Shown in pieces: positions 17,678-27,045 of a stretch of DNA of 64,000 nucleotides. Positions within the stretch are counted from its first letter, which is position 1; each line of letters opens with the position of its first letter. The stretch spans positions 1-64,000 of the forward strand of contig CAYSSJ010000004.1 in NCBI GenBank assembly GCA_964433675.1, in the 5' to 3' direction. A model generated the notes under the pieces. It made no database searches. It was not told the DNA's origin and worked only from the letters and a program-made list of their open reading frames with translations. Made by a program: the position numbers and the translations under genes. This DNA comes from CAYSSJ01 sp964433675. Lineage in GTDB: Bacteria > Cloacimonadota > Cloacimonadia > Cloacimonadales > TCS61.

Positions 17678-18982
17678 ATGAAATTCAAAGCTTATACACT
17701 ACAAAATTTCAGAAATATACCACAGATAAATAAACTAAGTGAAGAAGAACAATTTGCTATAGAAGTAGTAGGAACCGTATTACCATTCATGGTAAATAAC
17801 TATATTATTGATGAATTGATAAACTGGGACAATCTACCTGAAGATCCGGCATTTATCCTCAGTTTTCCTCAGAAAGATATGCTAAAAGTAAAACATTATG
17901 AACAGATGGCCGAACTAATAAAGAAACAAGCTGATATCCGCGAGATCAAAAAGACGGCAAACAAGATCAGAATGTCTCTAAACCCTAATCCTGATGGTCA
18001 GATGGAGCATAATGTGCCTACGCTTGGCAATAAAAAGCTAAAAGGTATTCAACATAAATATAATGAGACCGCTCTATTTTTTCCTAGTAAAGGACAGACT
18101 TGTCATGCTTACTGCACATTCTGTTTCCGATGGCCTCAATTTATCGGGATAAGTAAATTCAAATTTGCCGAACAGGAAGCAGATAATCTGATCAAATATC
18201 TCCGTCTTCATCCCGAAGTAACCGATGTACTGATAACTGGTGGAGATCCATTGGTAATGAAGGCGAAATACCTGCGTGATATCATTCAAAAGATCCTCGC
18301 AGCCAATCTGAATCATATCAAAAATATCCGGATTGGTACCAAAGCACTCTCGCATTGGCCCTATCGTTTCACCTCCGATGAAGATGCTGAAGAACTTCTT
18401 GATGTTTTTGCTATGGTCAACAAATCCGGCAAGCGGTTGGCTTTGATGGTTCATTTATCTCATCCGCGCGAATTAGCCACAAAAGAGGTTAAGAAAGCTA
18501 TCAGATACATTCAGCAGACGGGCACTATCCTCCGCTCACAATCGCCGGTAATGAAACATATAAACGATACTCCAAAAGCATGGAATAAAATGTGGCGCAA
18601 ACAAGTTCAGCTTGGCATAATTCCCTATTATATGTTCGTTGCCCGTGATACAGGAGCCCAAGAATATTTCGGTGTTCCACTGGTCAAATCTTGGCATATT
18701 TTCAAAGAAGCATACAAAAATGTGAGTGGTTTAGCCAGAACAGTCCGAGGACCTAGTATGTCTGCGGATCCGGGTAAAGTAGAGGTCTCCGGTATATCGG
18801 AAATCGAAGGTAAGAAATTCATCGCTCTACAGTTTATCCAAGCACGCAATCCTGATTGGATCAAAAAGCCCTTCTTTGCCGAATATGACGAAACCGCACT
18901 TTGGTTGGATGATCTGAAACCGGCTTTTTCAGATAAATTCTTCTTTGAAGATGAGTTTGAGAAAATGGTATCCCAATCATGA
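17678..18982 (+). CDS. KamA-family radical SAM protein (lysine 2,3-aminomutase-like)
   Basis: 434 residues. The radical SAM cluster motif is C142-x3-C146-x2-C149 (CHAYCTFC), followed by LITGGDPL for SAM binding. Near residue 365, GPSMSADPGKVEVSG carries a Lys at the place of the PLP lysine of lysine 2,3-aminomutase, but without the usual glycine-rich GGGGK context. The family moves an amino group between alpha and beta carbons using SAM and PLP. It could act on lysine, on another amino acid, or supply beta-lysine for EF-P (EpmB role); the sequence does not decide. Its stop overlaps the nadD start (ATGA). Confidence 0.82.
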   Translation: MKFKAYTLQNFRNIPQINKLSEEEQFAIEVVGTVLPFMVNNYIIDELINWDNLPEDPAFILSFPQKDMLKVKHYEQMAELIKKQADIREIKKTANKIRMSLNPNPDGQMEHNVPTLGNKKLKGIQHKYNETALFFPSKGQTCHAYCTFCFRWPQFIGISKFKFAEQEADNLIKYLRLHPEVTDVLITGGDPLVMKAKYLRDIIQKILAANLNHIKNIRIGTKALSHWPYRFTSDEDAEELLDVFAMVNKSGKRLALMVHLSHPRELATKEVKKAIRYIQQTGTILRSQSPVMKHINDTPKAWNKMWRKQVQLGIIPYYMFVARDTGAQEYFGVPLVKSWHIFKEAYKNVSGLARTVRGPSMSADPGKVEVSGISEIEGKKFIALQFIQARNPDWIKKPFFAEYDETALWLDDLKPAFSDKFFFEDEFEKMVSQS

Positions 18983-19563
18983 ATATAGGCTTACTCGGCG
19001 GCTCTTTTGATCCGGTTCATAGTGGACATATCTATCTGGCAAACGAAGTAGTCAGACAAACAGATATCGAAGCTGTCTGGTTCATACCTGCAGGCAAGCA
19101 TCCTTTCAAACATAGGAAAATGGAATTACCATTTCAAGACAGATATGCTCTTTTACAAAAAGTCATTCGGAAATATCCCTACTTCAAAGCCTTACCTATA
19201 GATGCCCAAGAAGATTCACCCAGCTATACAGATGAGCTGATCATCAGATTGCAAAAACATTACCCCGATCATAAATTCTACTTTATCATCGGTACAGATC
19301 TATTGGCGGAATTGCCCCGTTGGCACAATAGCCAATGGCTTCTTGAAAATGTGGACTTTGTGATAGTGAACAGACCCGGTCATGCTCCTCAACAAGAGCT
19401 TTTACCACCAAAAAACATCATAGTGGAAATCACACCTCAATATGTTTCTTCTACTAAGCTTCGAGATAGAATAGCTAAAAATCTACCTATAGATAAGTTT
19501 GTTCCTGAAGAGATAGAAGCAGAAGTAAATAAACTCTATTCTAAATCTTTTCTGCAACGATAA
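18979..19563 (+). CDS. nadD: Nicotinate-nucleotide adenylyltransferase
   Basis: 194 residues, the usual size. It joins ATP and nicotinate mononucleotide to make deamido-NAD. The nucleotidyltransferase motif GGSFDPVHSGHIYLA (7-21) has the HxGH-type signature; later FIIGTDLLAELPRWHN and VSSTKLRDRI (SSTxxR motif) complete the site. It starts inside the stop of the KamA-family gene. The last 23 bases overlap the convergent methyltransferase gene. Confidence 0.95.
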   Translation: MNIGLLGGSFDPVHSGHIYLANEVVRQTDIEAVWFIPAGKHPFKHRKMELPFQDRYALLQKVIRKYPYFKALPIDAQEDSPSYTDELIIRLQKHYPDHKFYFIIGTDLLAELPRWHNSQWLLENVDFVIVNRPGHAPQQELLPPKNIIVEITPQYVSSTKLRDRIAKNLPIDKFVPEEIEAEVNKLYSKSFLQR

Positions 19564-20323
19564 TCATACTGTTGCCGCTCTTATTCTCTATAATAAAATC
19601 CAATAACATAAAAATAAACGCAAACGGATAAATTACTAGATAATAGAAAAATGCAGGCAGGAGCTTTTTTCTTGCTACTAATTTTTTCAAAGGAAAATGT
19701 AGCAGCAGTTCCCAATATATTTTCCCAAACTTACCATAAGCAAACTCCAATTCGGCGATCTTGAAGCCAGCTTTGTTTAGTTTAGATTTTATTTCAGCTC
19801 TCGAATAGCCGGCTCTAACATGTTCATCCACAAAAGCTGCTGCTTTGTCTTTGTCGGAGGGAGTCGAAATTATCAGTTTACCATCGCTTGTGAGGATATC
19901 GTGAAAATGTTTGAGCACTTGCACATCGTTCTCTATATGTTCCAAAACATCCACCGATAGGATAAGATCGTATTTCTCTATCGGTTTGTATTCAACCAAA
20001 TCTGCGATTACATAATCAATAGAATTATATAGTCTCTTCTTCAAAAAATCTAGTAGAACTTGTCTGTAAGTATCGTCGAGATCAAGCGCCAAGACTTCTG
20101 CTTTAGCCCAATTTTTGAGGATAAAATATGAATATTGACCAAACCCACTCCCAGCGTCATACATCTTCAGAAATGCTTTCCCTTTGAAATGTTTTCTAAT
20201 TTTTGCTTTGATGTACCATTGCCTGAGCAGTAGCATGTCCAATAACAAGAAAAAAAGCTTGAGTAAAGCTGGTTTCTTCTGCAAGAAATGAGTGATTTTG
20301 TGTTTTATTCGCTCGTATTGCAT
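19541..20323 (-). CDS. Class I SAM-dependent methyltransferase with membrane-bound tail
   Basis: 260 residues. Motif I reads YDAGSGFGQYSY, followed by an acidic residue at the end of strand 2 (ALDLDD), SVDVLEHI and GKLIISTPSD. A hydrophobic segment near the C-terminus (FFYYLVIYPFAFIFMLL) suggests membrane attachment. The methyl acceptor is unknown; a lipid, quinone or glycan is possible. It converges on nadD with a 23-bp overlap, and its own promoter must lie in the 44 bp after the glnA terminator or upstream through read-through. Confidence 0.8.
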   Translation of the reverse strand: MQYERIKHKITHFLQKKPALLKLFFLLLDMLLLRQWYIKAKIRKHFKGKAFLKMYDAGSGFGQYSYFILKNWAKAEVLALDLDDTYRQVLLDFLKKRLYNSIDYVIADLVEYKPIEKYDLILSVDVLEHIENDVQVLKHFHDILTSDGKLIISTPSDKDKAAAFVDEHVRAGYSRAEIKSKLNKAGFKIAELEFAYGKFGKIYWELLLHFPLKKLVARKKLLPAFFYYLVIYPFAFIFMLLDFIIENKSGNSMIIVAEKI

Positions 20324-20326
20324 AAA

Positions 20327-20357
20327 TCAAAAAAGGACGCCCAATATGGACGCCCTT
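20327..20357 (-). terminator. Terminator of glnA
   Basis: On the minus strand AAGGGCGTCC and GGGCGTCCTT pair over 10 bp (two G-U pairs) around ATATT, followed by six T. At first sight the arms look like a direct repeat, because the wobble pairs hide the complementarity. Confidence 0.75.
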
Positions 20358-20367
20358 GTAATTTTAT

Positions 20368-21789
20368 TTACACTCCGTAGTAAAGATTCATTTCATAAGG
20401 ATGCGGACGATTTCTCACCGCTTCTGCTTCTTTAGACTTCAGTTTTATCCAGCTCTCGATTAGTTCTTTGTTGAACACTCCACCATGTAGTAGATAATCA
20501 TGATCTTTTCTCAATTCTTCCAATGCATCTTCAAGCGAAGTAGGTATAGCCTCCAATTTTTCCTGCTTCTCTTCTGGCCAATTGAAGACATTATCGTCAT
20601 GAGGACCAAATCCGTGTTCAGACGGGTCTATCTTATTTTTTATTCCATCCAAACCTGCCATCAACAATGCACTTAAGGTTAGATAGGGATTCGCACAGGC
20701 ATCACCGGTTCGGAACTCTATTCTTTTGCTTTCCGGTTCGTTTGCGTATTTTGGTATTCTGATAGCTGCACTTCTGTTTGCCAAACCGAAGAATAGTTTT
20801 ACGGGCGCTTCGAAGCCAGGTAGTAGTCGTTTGAAAGAATTTGTGCTCGGGTTTGTAAATGCTGTCAGAGATTTACCATGTTTCAATATCCCGCCGACGA
20901 AATAGAGAGCTTCATCGGAAAGATCGGCATAATTTCCTTCTTTATAGAAGATATTCTTACCATTATTTCTGAGCATGATATGGTAATGCATACCATTTCC
21001 GGGCTCATTATAGAGTGGTTTGGGCATAAATGTAGCAGTTAGGTTATGTTCCAATGCTACTCTTCTGATTATATCCTTCATAAACATAATTTCGTCTGAA
21101 ATTCTGGGAAAAGGCAAAAGTTCTGTTTCCATCTCTTGCTGAGATGCCAGTCCAACCTCATGATGATGATAGCGAATTTTAATACCGAGCTCTTCCATCA
21201 ATTCCACCATCTCTTCTCTTACATGGAAGAACTGATCATAAGGGGTATCCATATGGTAGCCTTTTCTATCGCTCTGAGAAACACTTTTAGAATCGTCGAA
21301 ATCTAAGGGGAGACACTTTTTGTTTTCCGCCGAGCTGAATTCATAACCGGCGACAAATTTATCGTTGTAGTAATCAGCTTCGTCGAATAGATAAAATTCC
21401 AGCTCCGGTATCCAGAGCGATTCATCAGCTATACCGGTTTTTTCGAGATACGCTTGGGCTCTTTGCGCTACACTCTTCGGATCTTTTTTTACACCAACAC
21501 GATTCTCTGCATCACAAATGGAACAAATAATTCTCAGGTTGGGAACACCTGCTAAATAATCTAATGATGCGGTGGAAATATCCGGCATCAATACCATATC
21601 ACCCGATTCTACCGATTGCATACCGGGGATACTGGAACCATCGAAAGGGATACCGCTTTGCATCACTTTCTCCAGCCTCCTGGCAGGAAACGATATATGA
21701 TACCATCTCCCTACCAAATCGCAATACTTTAGATCAACCGTGCGGATATCGTTGTCTTCCACCAATCGTAATAACTCTGCTAACTTCAT
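20368..21789 (-). CDS. glnA: Glutamine synthetase, type I
   Basis: 473 residues; makes glutamine from glutamate, ammonia and ATP as a dodecamer. Motifs: FDGSSIPGMQSVESGDM, the HHHEVG metal segment, NEPGNGMHYH, the NRSAAIRIP/ESKRIEFR active-site region and ANPYL. At the place of the adenylylated tyrosine of E. coli GlnA the protein has NVFNWP, with Phe402 instead of Tyr, so control by adenylylation is unlikely and feedback or P-II-type control is more probable. GGAGG precedes the start. A terminator follows. It is 25 bp downstream of the site-2 protease gene on the same strand. Confidence 0.95.
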   Translation of the reverse strand: MKLAELLRLVEDNDIRTVDLKYCDLVGRWYHISFPARRLEKVMQSGIPFDGSSIPGMQSVESGDMVLMPDISTASLDYLAGVPNLRIICSICDAENRVGVKKDPKSVAQRAQAYLEKTGIADESLWIPELEFYLFDEADYYNDKFVAGYEFSSAENKKCLPLDFDDSKSVSQSDRKGYHMDTPYDQFFHVREEMVELMEELGIKIRYHHHEVGLASQQEMETELLPFPRISDEIMFMKDIIRRVALEHNLTATFMPKPLYNEPGNGMHYHIMLRNNGKNIFYKEGNYADLSDEALYFVGGILKHGKSLTAFTNPSTNSFKRLLPGFEAPVKLFFGLANRSAAIRIPKYANEPESKRIEFRTGDACANPYLTLSALLMAGLDGIKNKIDPSEHGFGPHDDNVFNWPEEKQEKLEAIPTSLEDALEELRKDHDYLLHGGVFNKELIESWIKLKSKEAEAVRNRPHPYEMNLYYGV

Positions 21790-21814
21790 TACTCCTCCAA
21801 TTTATTTTTCTTTA

Positions 21815-22480
21815 TTAAAACGCTACACCTGTGAGTAGTTGCATAAAAAAACGCAACGGTGGGAATAGAACTCTTCCCAATATATTCAGGTTAAAAACGA
21901 AAGAGATCAAGATAATCCCCATAAGGATCATCATCCCTTTTTGTTCCTGGGCAGTATATTTGTAATACATCTCATCAGAGAGGAAAAGTCCGATAACTTT
22001 TGAACCGTCCAAAGGGGGTATGGGAATCAGGTTGAATAAACCTATGATCATATTAAAAAGGATGGTCGCATACAAAATCTGTAGGGTAAACATCGCCACT
22101 GGTGCACCTCCGGTAAACGGATCGAAAAATAGAGCAGCAAGCAAGCGAAATATCATCGCCACTACAAATGCTATAATAAAATTGGATAGTGGTCCTGCTG
22201 CTGCCGTGTAGGCTGTCCCTTTTTTATAATCTTTGAAGTTGTATGGATTTATCGGAACAGGTTTGGCATAACCGAATGCCAATCTTCCCCCGGAAGTAAG
22301 CAACAACAAGAGCGGCAGAATTATCGTTCCGAATGTATCTATATGTTTCATCGGATGCAGTGATAATCTGCGATATCTTTTGGCTGTATCATCTCCCAAT
22401 AGATAAGCCACATATCCATGACTTACTTCATGAATGATTATGCTCATTAATATGATCGGTATGATAAATATATATTCCAT
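21815..22480 (-). CDS. Site-2 protease family (M50) membrane protein
   Basis: 221 residues, mostly membrane helices. HEVSH (about 17-21) in the first helix and NLIPIPPLDGSK (about 155) supply the zinc ligands of intramembrane S2P metalloproteases. It lacks PDZ or CBS domains, like the short bacterial members of unknown substrate. It is 4 bp after tyrS on the minus strand and upstream of glnA, so co-transcription is likely. Confidence 0.9.
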   Translation of the reverse strand: MEYIFIIPIILMSIIIHEVSHGYVAYLLGDDTAKRYRRLSLHPMKHIDTFGTIILPLLLLLTSGGRLAFGYAKPVPINPYNFKDYKKGTAYTAAAGPLSNFIIAFVVAMIFRLLAALFFDPFTGGAPVAMFTLQILYATILFNMIIGLFNLIPIPPLDGSKVIGLFLSDEMYYKYTAQEQKGMMILMGIILISFVFNLNILGRVLFPPLRFFMQLLTGVAF

Positions 22481-22484
22481 TATT

Positions 22485-23681
22485 TCATCCTTTTATTACT
22501 TTCAGAAATCTGCGTTTCCCTACTTTGATTATTGCCTCGTCTTCCACTGTGTAATTCATATCAAAGATCTTTTCACCATCTATGCGGATGGATCCTTGCT
22601 TTAATAAACGCTTCACCTCACTATTTGAACTACAAAGTTTTGTTTTTGTCAATAGTTCTATTATTGATATTCCATTCTCACCTATCTGGTATTCCGGTAT
22701 GGAATCGGGGATATCTTTTTTGCTAAAAACTTTGTTAAATTCATCTTCCGCCTGTTTTGCCGCTTCCTCTCCATGGAACAACGATACAATCTCTCTGGCT
22801 AATCTTTGTTTGATATGTTTTGGGTTTTCCGTTCCAGTATTTAATTTTTCGATTATTTTTTTAAGCTCTTCGGGCGAACTTTGGGTAGCATACTCAAAGT
22901 AGTTCATGATCAGATCGTCGGGAATAGACATCACTTTGCCATATTTATCAGTCGGTGAATCGTATATAGCAATGTAATTATTCAGACTTTTGCTCATCTT
23001 TTGCTTTCCATCCGTACCCATCAGGATAGGAGAGAGCATAGCGACCTGTTGTTGTTGCCCAAAATAGCGCTGCATATCTCTGCCGGCAAGGATGTTAAAT
23101 TTTTGCTCGGTTGCTCCCAGTTCCACATCTGCCCGGATGGCAATGGAATCATAAGCTTGCAGCAAAGGATACATAAGCTCGTGCAATCCCAAAGACAATC
23201 CTCCCTCATATCTTTTGCGGAAAGTATCGTGCGCCATAAATTGAGCTAAAGTGAATTTTCCCATAAGTTGCAAAACATCTCCCAATCTCATCTCGGAAAA
23301 CCATTCCGACTGCCAACGTACCTCGGTCTTGTCTCTGTCCAAAACTGTATAGAGCTGATCCATATACTTCTCGGCGTTTTTTTTCACCTGCTCTGCTGTT
23401 AGCCTTGGTCTGGATTCATCTCTACCGGTAGGATCTCCTATTTGGGCAGTAAAATCTCCTATTATAATTACACCGATATGACCAAGATCCTGAAAATCTC
23501 TCATTTTTCTTATCGGAACCAAATGACCTATATGTACATCATAGCCGGTAGGGTCTATGCCATATTTTATCCTCAAAGGTTTATTGGACTCTCCGGATTT
23601 TTTTAGTTTTTTAACTAGCTCTTCTTCCGTTATTATCTCTTCTGTTCCTATGCGAAGTAGCTCCATCTCTCTTTTGAACAT
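22485..23681 (-). CDS. tyrS: Tyrosyl-tRNA synthetase
   Basis: 398 residues; charges tRNA-Tyr with tyrosine. HIGH is at 50-53 (VHIGHLVPIRK), the KMSKS loop is exact (QKMSKSLNN), and an S4 RNA-binding domain is at the C-terminus (LCSSNSEVKRLLKQGSIRIDG). The form matches the TyrZ-like bacterial group. It heads a minus-strand unit with the M50 protease and glnA. A TTGACA on the minus strand at 23738-23743 may be its -35 box. Confidence 0.96.
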   Translation of the reverse strand: MFKREMELLRIGTEEIITEEELVKKLKKSGESNKPLRIKYGIDPTGYDVHIGHLVPIRKMRDFQDLGHIGVIIIGDFTAQIGDPTGRDESRPRLTAEQVKKNAEKYMDQLYTVLDRDKTEVRWQSEWFSEMRLGDVLQLMGKFTLAQFMAHDTFRKRYEGGLSLGLHELMYPLLQAYDSIAIRADVELGATEQKFNILAGRDMQRYFGQQQQVAMLSPILMGTDGKQKMSKSLNNYIAIYDSPTDKYGKVMSIPDDLIMNYFEYATQSSPEELKKIIEKLNTGTENPKHIKQRLAREIVSLFHGEEAAKQAEDEFNKVFSKKDIPDSIPEYQIGENGISIIELLTKTKLCSSNSEVKRLLKQGSIRIDGEKIFDMNYTVEDEAIIKVGKRRFLKVIKG

Positions 23682-24132
23682 CTATCTATACCCCTGTTTT
23701 TTAATTTCTGGTCAAATAGCTTGTATAAGCCTGTTTCTGTCAAATGATTTACAGCTCAAGAATATTTTTCTAAAAAAATAGCATCCTTCTATTTACCATA
23801 GAGGTAGTTAACTTTGTATGCTTTTATGTTTTGTGATTTCAATTTTATAATCTATTCAAATATATAATGTTAAATCTTACCTATCTATAATCTTGAAAAA
23901 AATAAAACTCTTTTACCAAGCTTGACAAATATAATTTGCTTTACAAATTAGCTATGCCTAAAAAAGGCTATCAATATGGTTTGGAGAGTATATGTGGATA
24001 ATGAGAATGTTTATTGGCTCGATAGCATCTATCTTATTAAAAAATAGGATAGTAAGTTCTTGTGAGCAAGATGTGGATAAGTTGTGAATAAGTCGTGGAA
24101 TTTGTAGATAAATAGAGAGGTTTATATCGTTT
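23682..24132. other. Probable origin region, left of dnaA
   Basis: 451 bp of AT-rich DNA between the divergent tyrS and dnaA genes. It carries two exact DnaA boxes TGTGGATAA (23993-24001, 24072-24080) and two near matches (24083-24091 and 24103-24111), all in the same orientation, next to long A/T runs (about 23820-23920) that could unwind. TTGACA at 23922-23927 may be part of the dnaA promoter, which would let DnaA repress itself. Confidence 0.7.
24072..24111 (-). promoter_or_regulatory. DnaA box cluster
   Basis: TGTGGATAA, TGTGAATAA and TGTAGATAA, spaced 11 and 20 bases apart, just before the dnaA start. Confidence 0.7.
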
Positions 24133-25467
24133 ATGGTTAGTTATGATGATGTTTGGTCTAATGTTCTTGATACTTTACGTGATAATATAAGCGAACAGGG
24201 CTATATGACGTGGTTTAGCAACACTCAACTTTTTGATATCTCCGATGATATTTTGTATGTTCGCGTCCCTACTCAGTTTATATCTGATTATTTGAATAAA
24301 AATTATAGTGAATTGGTAGCGGAGATATATTACAATCTGTACGGAAAGAAGAAAAATATAAAATTCTCCTGTTATCAGACCAGCGTGAAGAAGAAACCGA
24401 AAGAAGAGGAGATGAACTCTACGGATGCTTATGATTACAGACTTAATCAAAATTATAATTTCAATGAATTCGTAATAGGGGCAAACAATCGTTTTGCTCA
24501 TTCTGCCTCGCTGGCTGTAGCCGAATCTCCCGGTTCCACCTATAATCCACTTTTTCTCTACGGCGAATCCGGTATGGGAAAAACCCATCTGATGCAAGCG
24601 ATCGGGAATTATGTATTAAACGAACATTTCAATAAAAGTGTCTTTTATATCAGTACCGAAGAATTTACCAATAACATGATAAATGCGATAAGAAATAATA
24701 CCATGCCCGCATTCAGGAACAAATTTAGAAATTTCGATGTCCTCCTGATAGATGATGTCCATTTTCTCTCCAAGAAAGAAGGGACACAGGAAGAGTTTTT
24801 TCATACTTTTAATGCATTATATGAGAAGAAAAAGCAGATAGTACTCACCAGCGATCGTCCACCGAAAGATATCCCGGATCTGGAAAAAAGATTGATTACC
24901 AGATTTGAATGGGGACTTTTGGCTGATCTAAAGAGTCCCGACTTCGAAACCAGAGTTGCTATCCTCAGGAAAAAAGCTGATTTTGAACAGATCAAGCTCA
25001 GGCAAGATGTGATAGACTATATAGCTGAGAATATTTCCAGTAATGTCCGTGCTTTAGAAGGTTCCCTGATCAGAATCTTAGCTTATGCATCTTACAACAA
25101 TCTCGATACAGATGAAATCACAGTAGAAACTGCCAGCGATATTTTGGTAGATATGATCTCAGATAGAGTACAGGAAGTTAATCTAAAAACAATCATGGAA
25201 AAGGTATGTGCTTTTTATAATATCTCTTCCAATCAGATATTCAACCGGACTCGAAAGAAGAATATCTCTTTCCCCAGACAAATAGCTATGTATCTTTCCA
25301 ATCTGCTCATCCCCCAACTATCACTCAAAGAAATAGCTCATTATTACAAGAAAAAAGACCACACTACCGTTTTGCATGCAATCAAAACTATCGATAATCA
25401 GTTCAAATCGGACAAAGATGTGCGGATACAAATAGAAAGATTGATAAATGAAATCAAAAGAAACTAA
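24133..25467 (+). CDS. dnaA: Chromosomal replication initiator DnaA
   Basis: 444 residues. Binds DnaA boxes, oligomerises with ATP and opens the origin. Domain I spans 1 to about 80; FVIGANNR at 113-120; Walker A GESGMGKT at 144-151; Walker B VLLIDDVHFL near 205; the box VII arginine-finger region follows; domain IV at the end carries the DNA-binding signature HYYKKKDHTTVLHA. Flanked on both sides by DnaA boxes. dnaN does not follow; a lipoprotein gene does. Confidence 0.98.
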   Translation: MVSYDDVWSNVLDTLRDNISEQGYMTWFSNTQLFDISDDILYVRVPTQFISDYLNKNYSELVAEIYYNLYGKKKNIKFSCYQTSVKKKPKEEEMNSTDAYDYRLNQNYNFNEFVIGANNRFAHSASLAVAESPGSTYNPLFLYGESGMGKTHLMQAIGNYVLNEHFNKSVFYISTEEFTNNMINAIRNNTMPAFRNKFRNFDVLLIDDVHFLSKKEGTQEEFFHTFNALYEKKKQIVLTSDRPPKDIPDLEKRLITRFEWGLLADLKSPDFETRVAILRKKADFEQIKLRQDVIDYIAENISSNVRALEGSLIRILAYASYNNLDTDEITVETASDILVDMISDRVQEVNLKTIMEKVCAFYNISSNQIFNRTRKKNISFPRQIAMYLSNLLIPQLSLKEIAHYYKKKDHTTVLHAIKTIDNQFKSDKDVRIQIERLINEIKRN

Positions 25468-25712
25468 AAGTTATCCACATATTCAGTGAATATTATGTTT
25501 ATTGATGTGAATTATTACTCAAAATACGACCGTGTAGCTTTGCTTGTGTATAATTACGGCTTTATCCCTAAGTTATCCACAAGCTATACACATTGTTTCC
25601 GGTTACTTTTGATTCAAGAAACGATGAGGGTTATAAATTTTGTTTCAAGTTTATCCTCATATACACAAAACCTACTATATCGACTTAATTTTAATAAAAA
25701 GGAGTTTAAGTA
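25468..25712. other. Probable origin region, right of dnaA
   Basis: Two exact TTATCCACA boxes (25471-25479, 25573-25581) and near matches at 25545-25553 (TGTGTATAA) and 25651-25659 (TTATCCTCA). These point the opposite way to the boxes left of dnaA. A 75-codon frame here is made of origin sequence and is not called. Confidence 0.7.
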
Positions 25713-26966
25713 ATGAATAGTCTCGTAAAAATCAGCATGATCATTATGCTCATTGGTATGTTGGCAGCATGTACAGAAAAGAAAAATGTTGTCGGATTTG
25801 AAGGTGGTCCCGAGCCCAGAGAAATAATTATCTCAGAAATTTTTAGCAATACTTTTAGTTATAAAGATAGTCTAAAAGCTTACAGCAACAACCCCAGACT
25901 AATCACAGGTAATTACGAAGCAAATGATTATCAAAATGAGCTGAAAACTTTATTTAAGATAACAGTTTTACCGGATACGGTATCGGAATATATTTCCACA
26001 ATAAGTATAGATTTTGTCATTTCTGAACGATATAATTGTGAGAACATAGAAGATATGGATTTAAAATTTGGTAAGTTAAAGCAGCCTTGGATAGAAAACG
26101 AAGCTACTTGGTTTGCAGCTTCAGATACCACTTCGTGGAATCAAGAGGGTGCAGATTATGAAGAAATAGAGCTTAATTTTACAGAGATTGAAGATACACT
26201 GAGAGTAGAATTGCCGGAAAATCTAATGAATGAATGGATAAACGATAGCGAAACTAGCAATGGGATAGTAATGTACTCCGAAGTAGCGGATAGTTTTTTT
26301 GAGCTTTATTCGGCTGAATCTATCAATCCTCCCAGACTTAAGTTTGAATATATGATAGATGATGAGACCATATCATACTCTGAAATTATATCTAAAGATA
26401 CTTCAATAGCAAAAAAAGACAATAAAATGGACGAATTTGATAATAAATTAATAGTATCTAATATTCAACCTATAGATATGTTTATAAAATTCGATTTAGA
26501 TAGTGATTATTTCATCAATCACGAATTGTATAATAATGTTACCCTAAGTTTGCCAGATATTGGTATTGAAGATGAAGAGGATTTTAAGAGGATGACGATC
26601 AACAAAGCTGAGCTGGTACTATATCCAAAAGAAGATAATCTCTATCCTCTTTCAAAAACATTCTCTATCAAACCATTTATATATTTGCTCGAAGATCCGA
26701 CTTTACCGATATTAGAAGATGATCTGGATGATATGTTGCAAATATCCTCATCCGATAGTACCAAAACAGAGGAGTTCAAAGTTGATGTAACCAAACTGAT
26801 CCAAGCTTTCACATCTGAAGAGCATGAGAATAACGGAATATTACTACAATCTTTGCACAAGCATGCCGATCTGAGGTTTATGGAATTTTGTCCGGTAGAT
26901 CATCCTGAACCTCAAAAAAGACCAAAACTAAAAATACTCTATACTCCGCCACATTTTGCTGATTAG
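25713..26966 (+). CDS. Lipoprotein with two DNRLRE-like domains
   Basis: 417 residues, acidic, with a lipoprotein signal (GMLAAC, Cys near residue 21). Two similar beta-sandwich halves each end in an NGI(V/L)-type strand and a PPRLKFEY / RPKLKILY strand, as in DNRLRE-type carbohydrate- or wall-associated domains; the segment ATWFAASDTTSWNQEGAD is typical of the first. Probably envelope-anchored. It stands between dnaA and two foldase genes, with AAGGAG upstream. Function unknown. Confidence 0.7.
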   Translation: MNSLVKISMIIMLIGMLAACTEKKNVVGFEGGPEPREIIISEIFSNTFSYKDSLKAYSNNPRLITGNYEANDYQNELKTLFKITVLPDTVSEYISTISIDFVISERYNCENIEDMDLKFGKLKQPWIENEATWFAASDTTSWNQEGADYEEIELNFTEIEDTLRVELPENLMNEWINDSETSNGIVMYSEVADSFFELYSAESINPPRLKFEYMIDDETISYSEIISKDTSIAKKDNKMDEFDNKLIVSNIQPIDMFIKFDLDSDYFINHELYNNVTLSLPDIGIEDEEDFKRMTINKAELVLYPKEDNLYPLSKTFSIKPFIYLLEDPTLPILEDDLDDMLQISSSDSTKTEEFKVDVTKLIQAFTSEEHENNGILLQSLHKHADLRFMEFCPVDHPEPQKRPKLKILYTPPHFAD

Positions 26967-27045
26967 CATTATGAAAAGAAAAAACTTGCCATATTCGGAA
27001 ATAGTGTATTTTTAGGATAGAAAAAGAATAATGGAGATATTAGAA

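Noticed and set aside
25486..25713. 75-codon plus-strand frame after dnaA
   Set aside because: It runs through DnaA boxes, has no ribosome site and an unlikely composition; treated as origin sequence.
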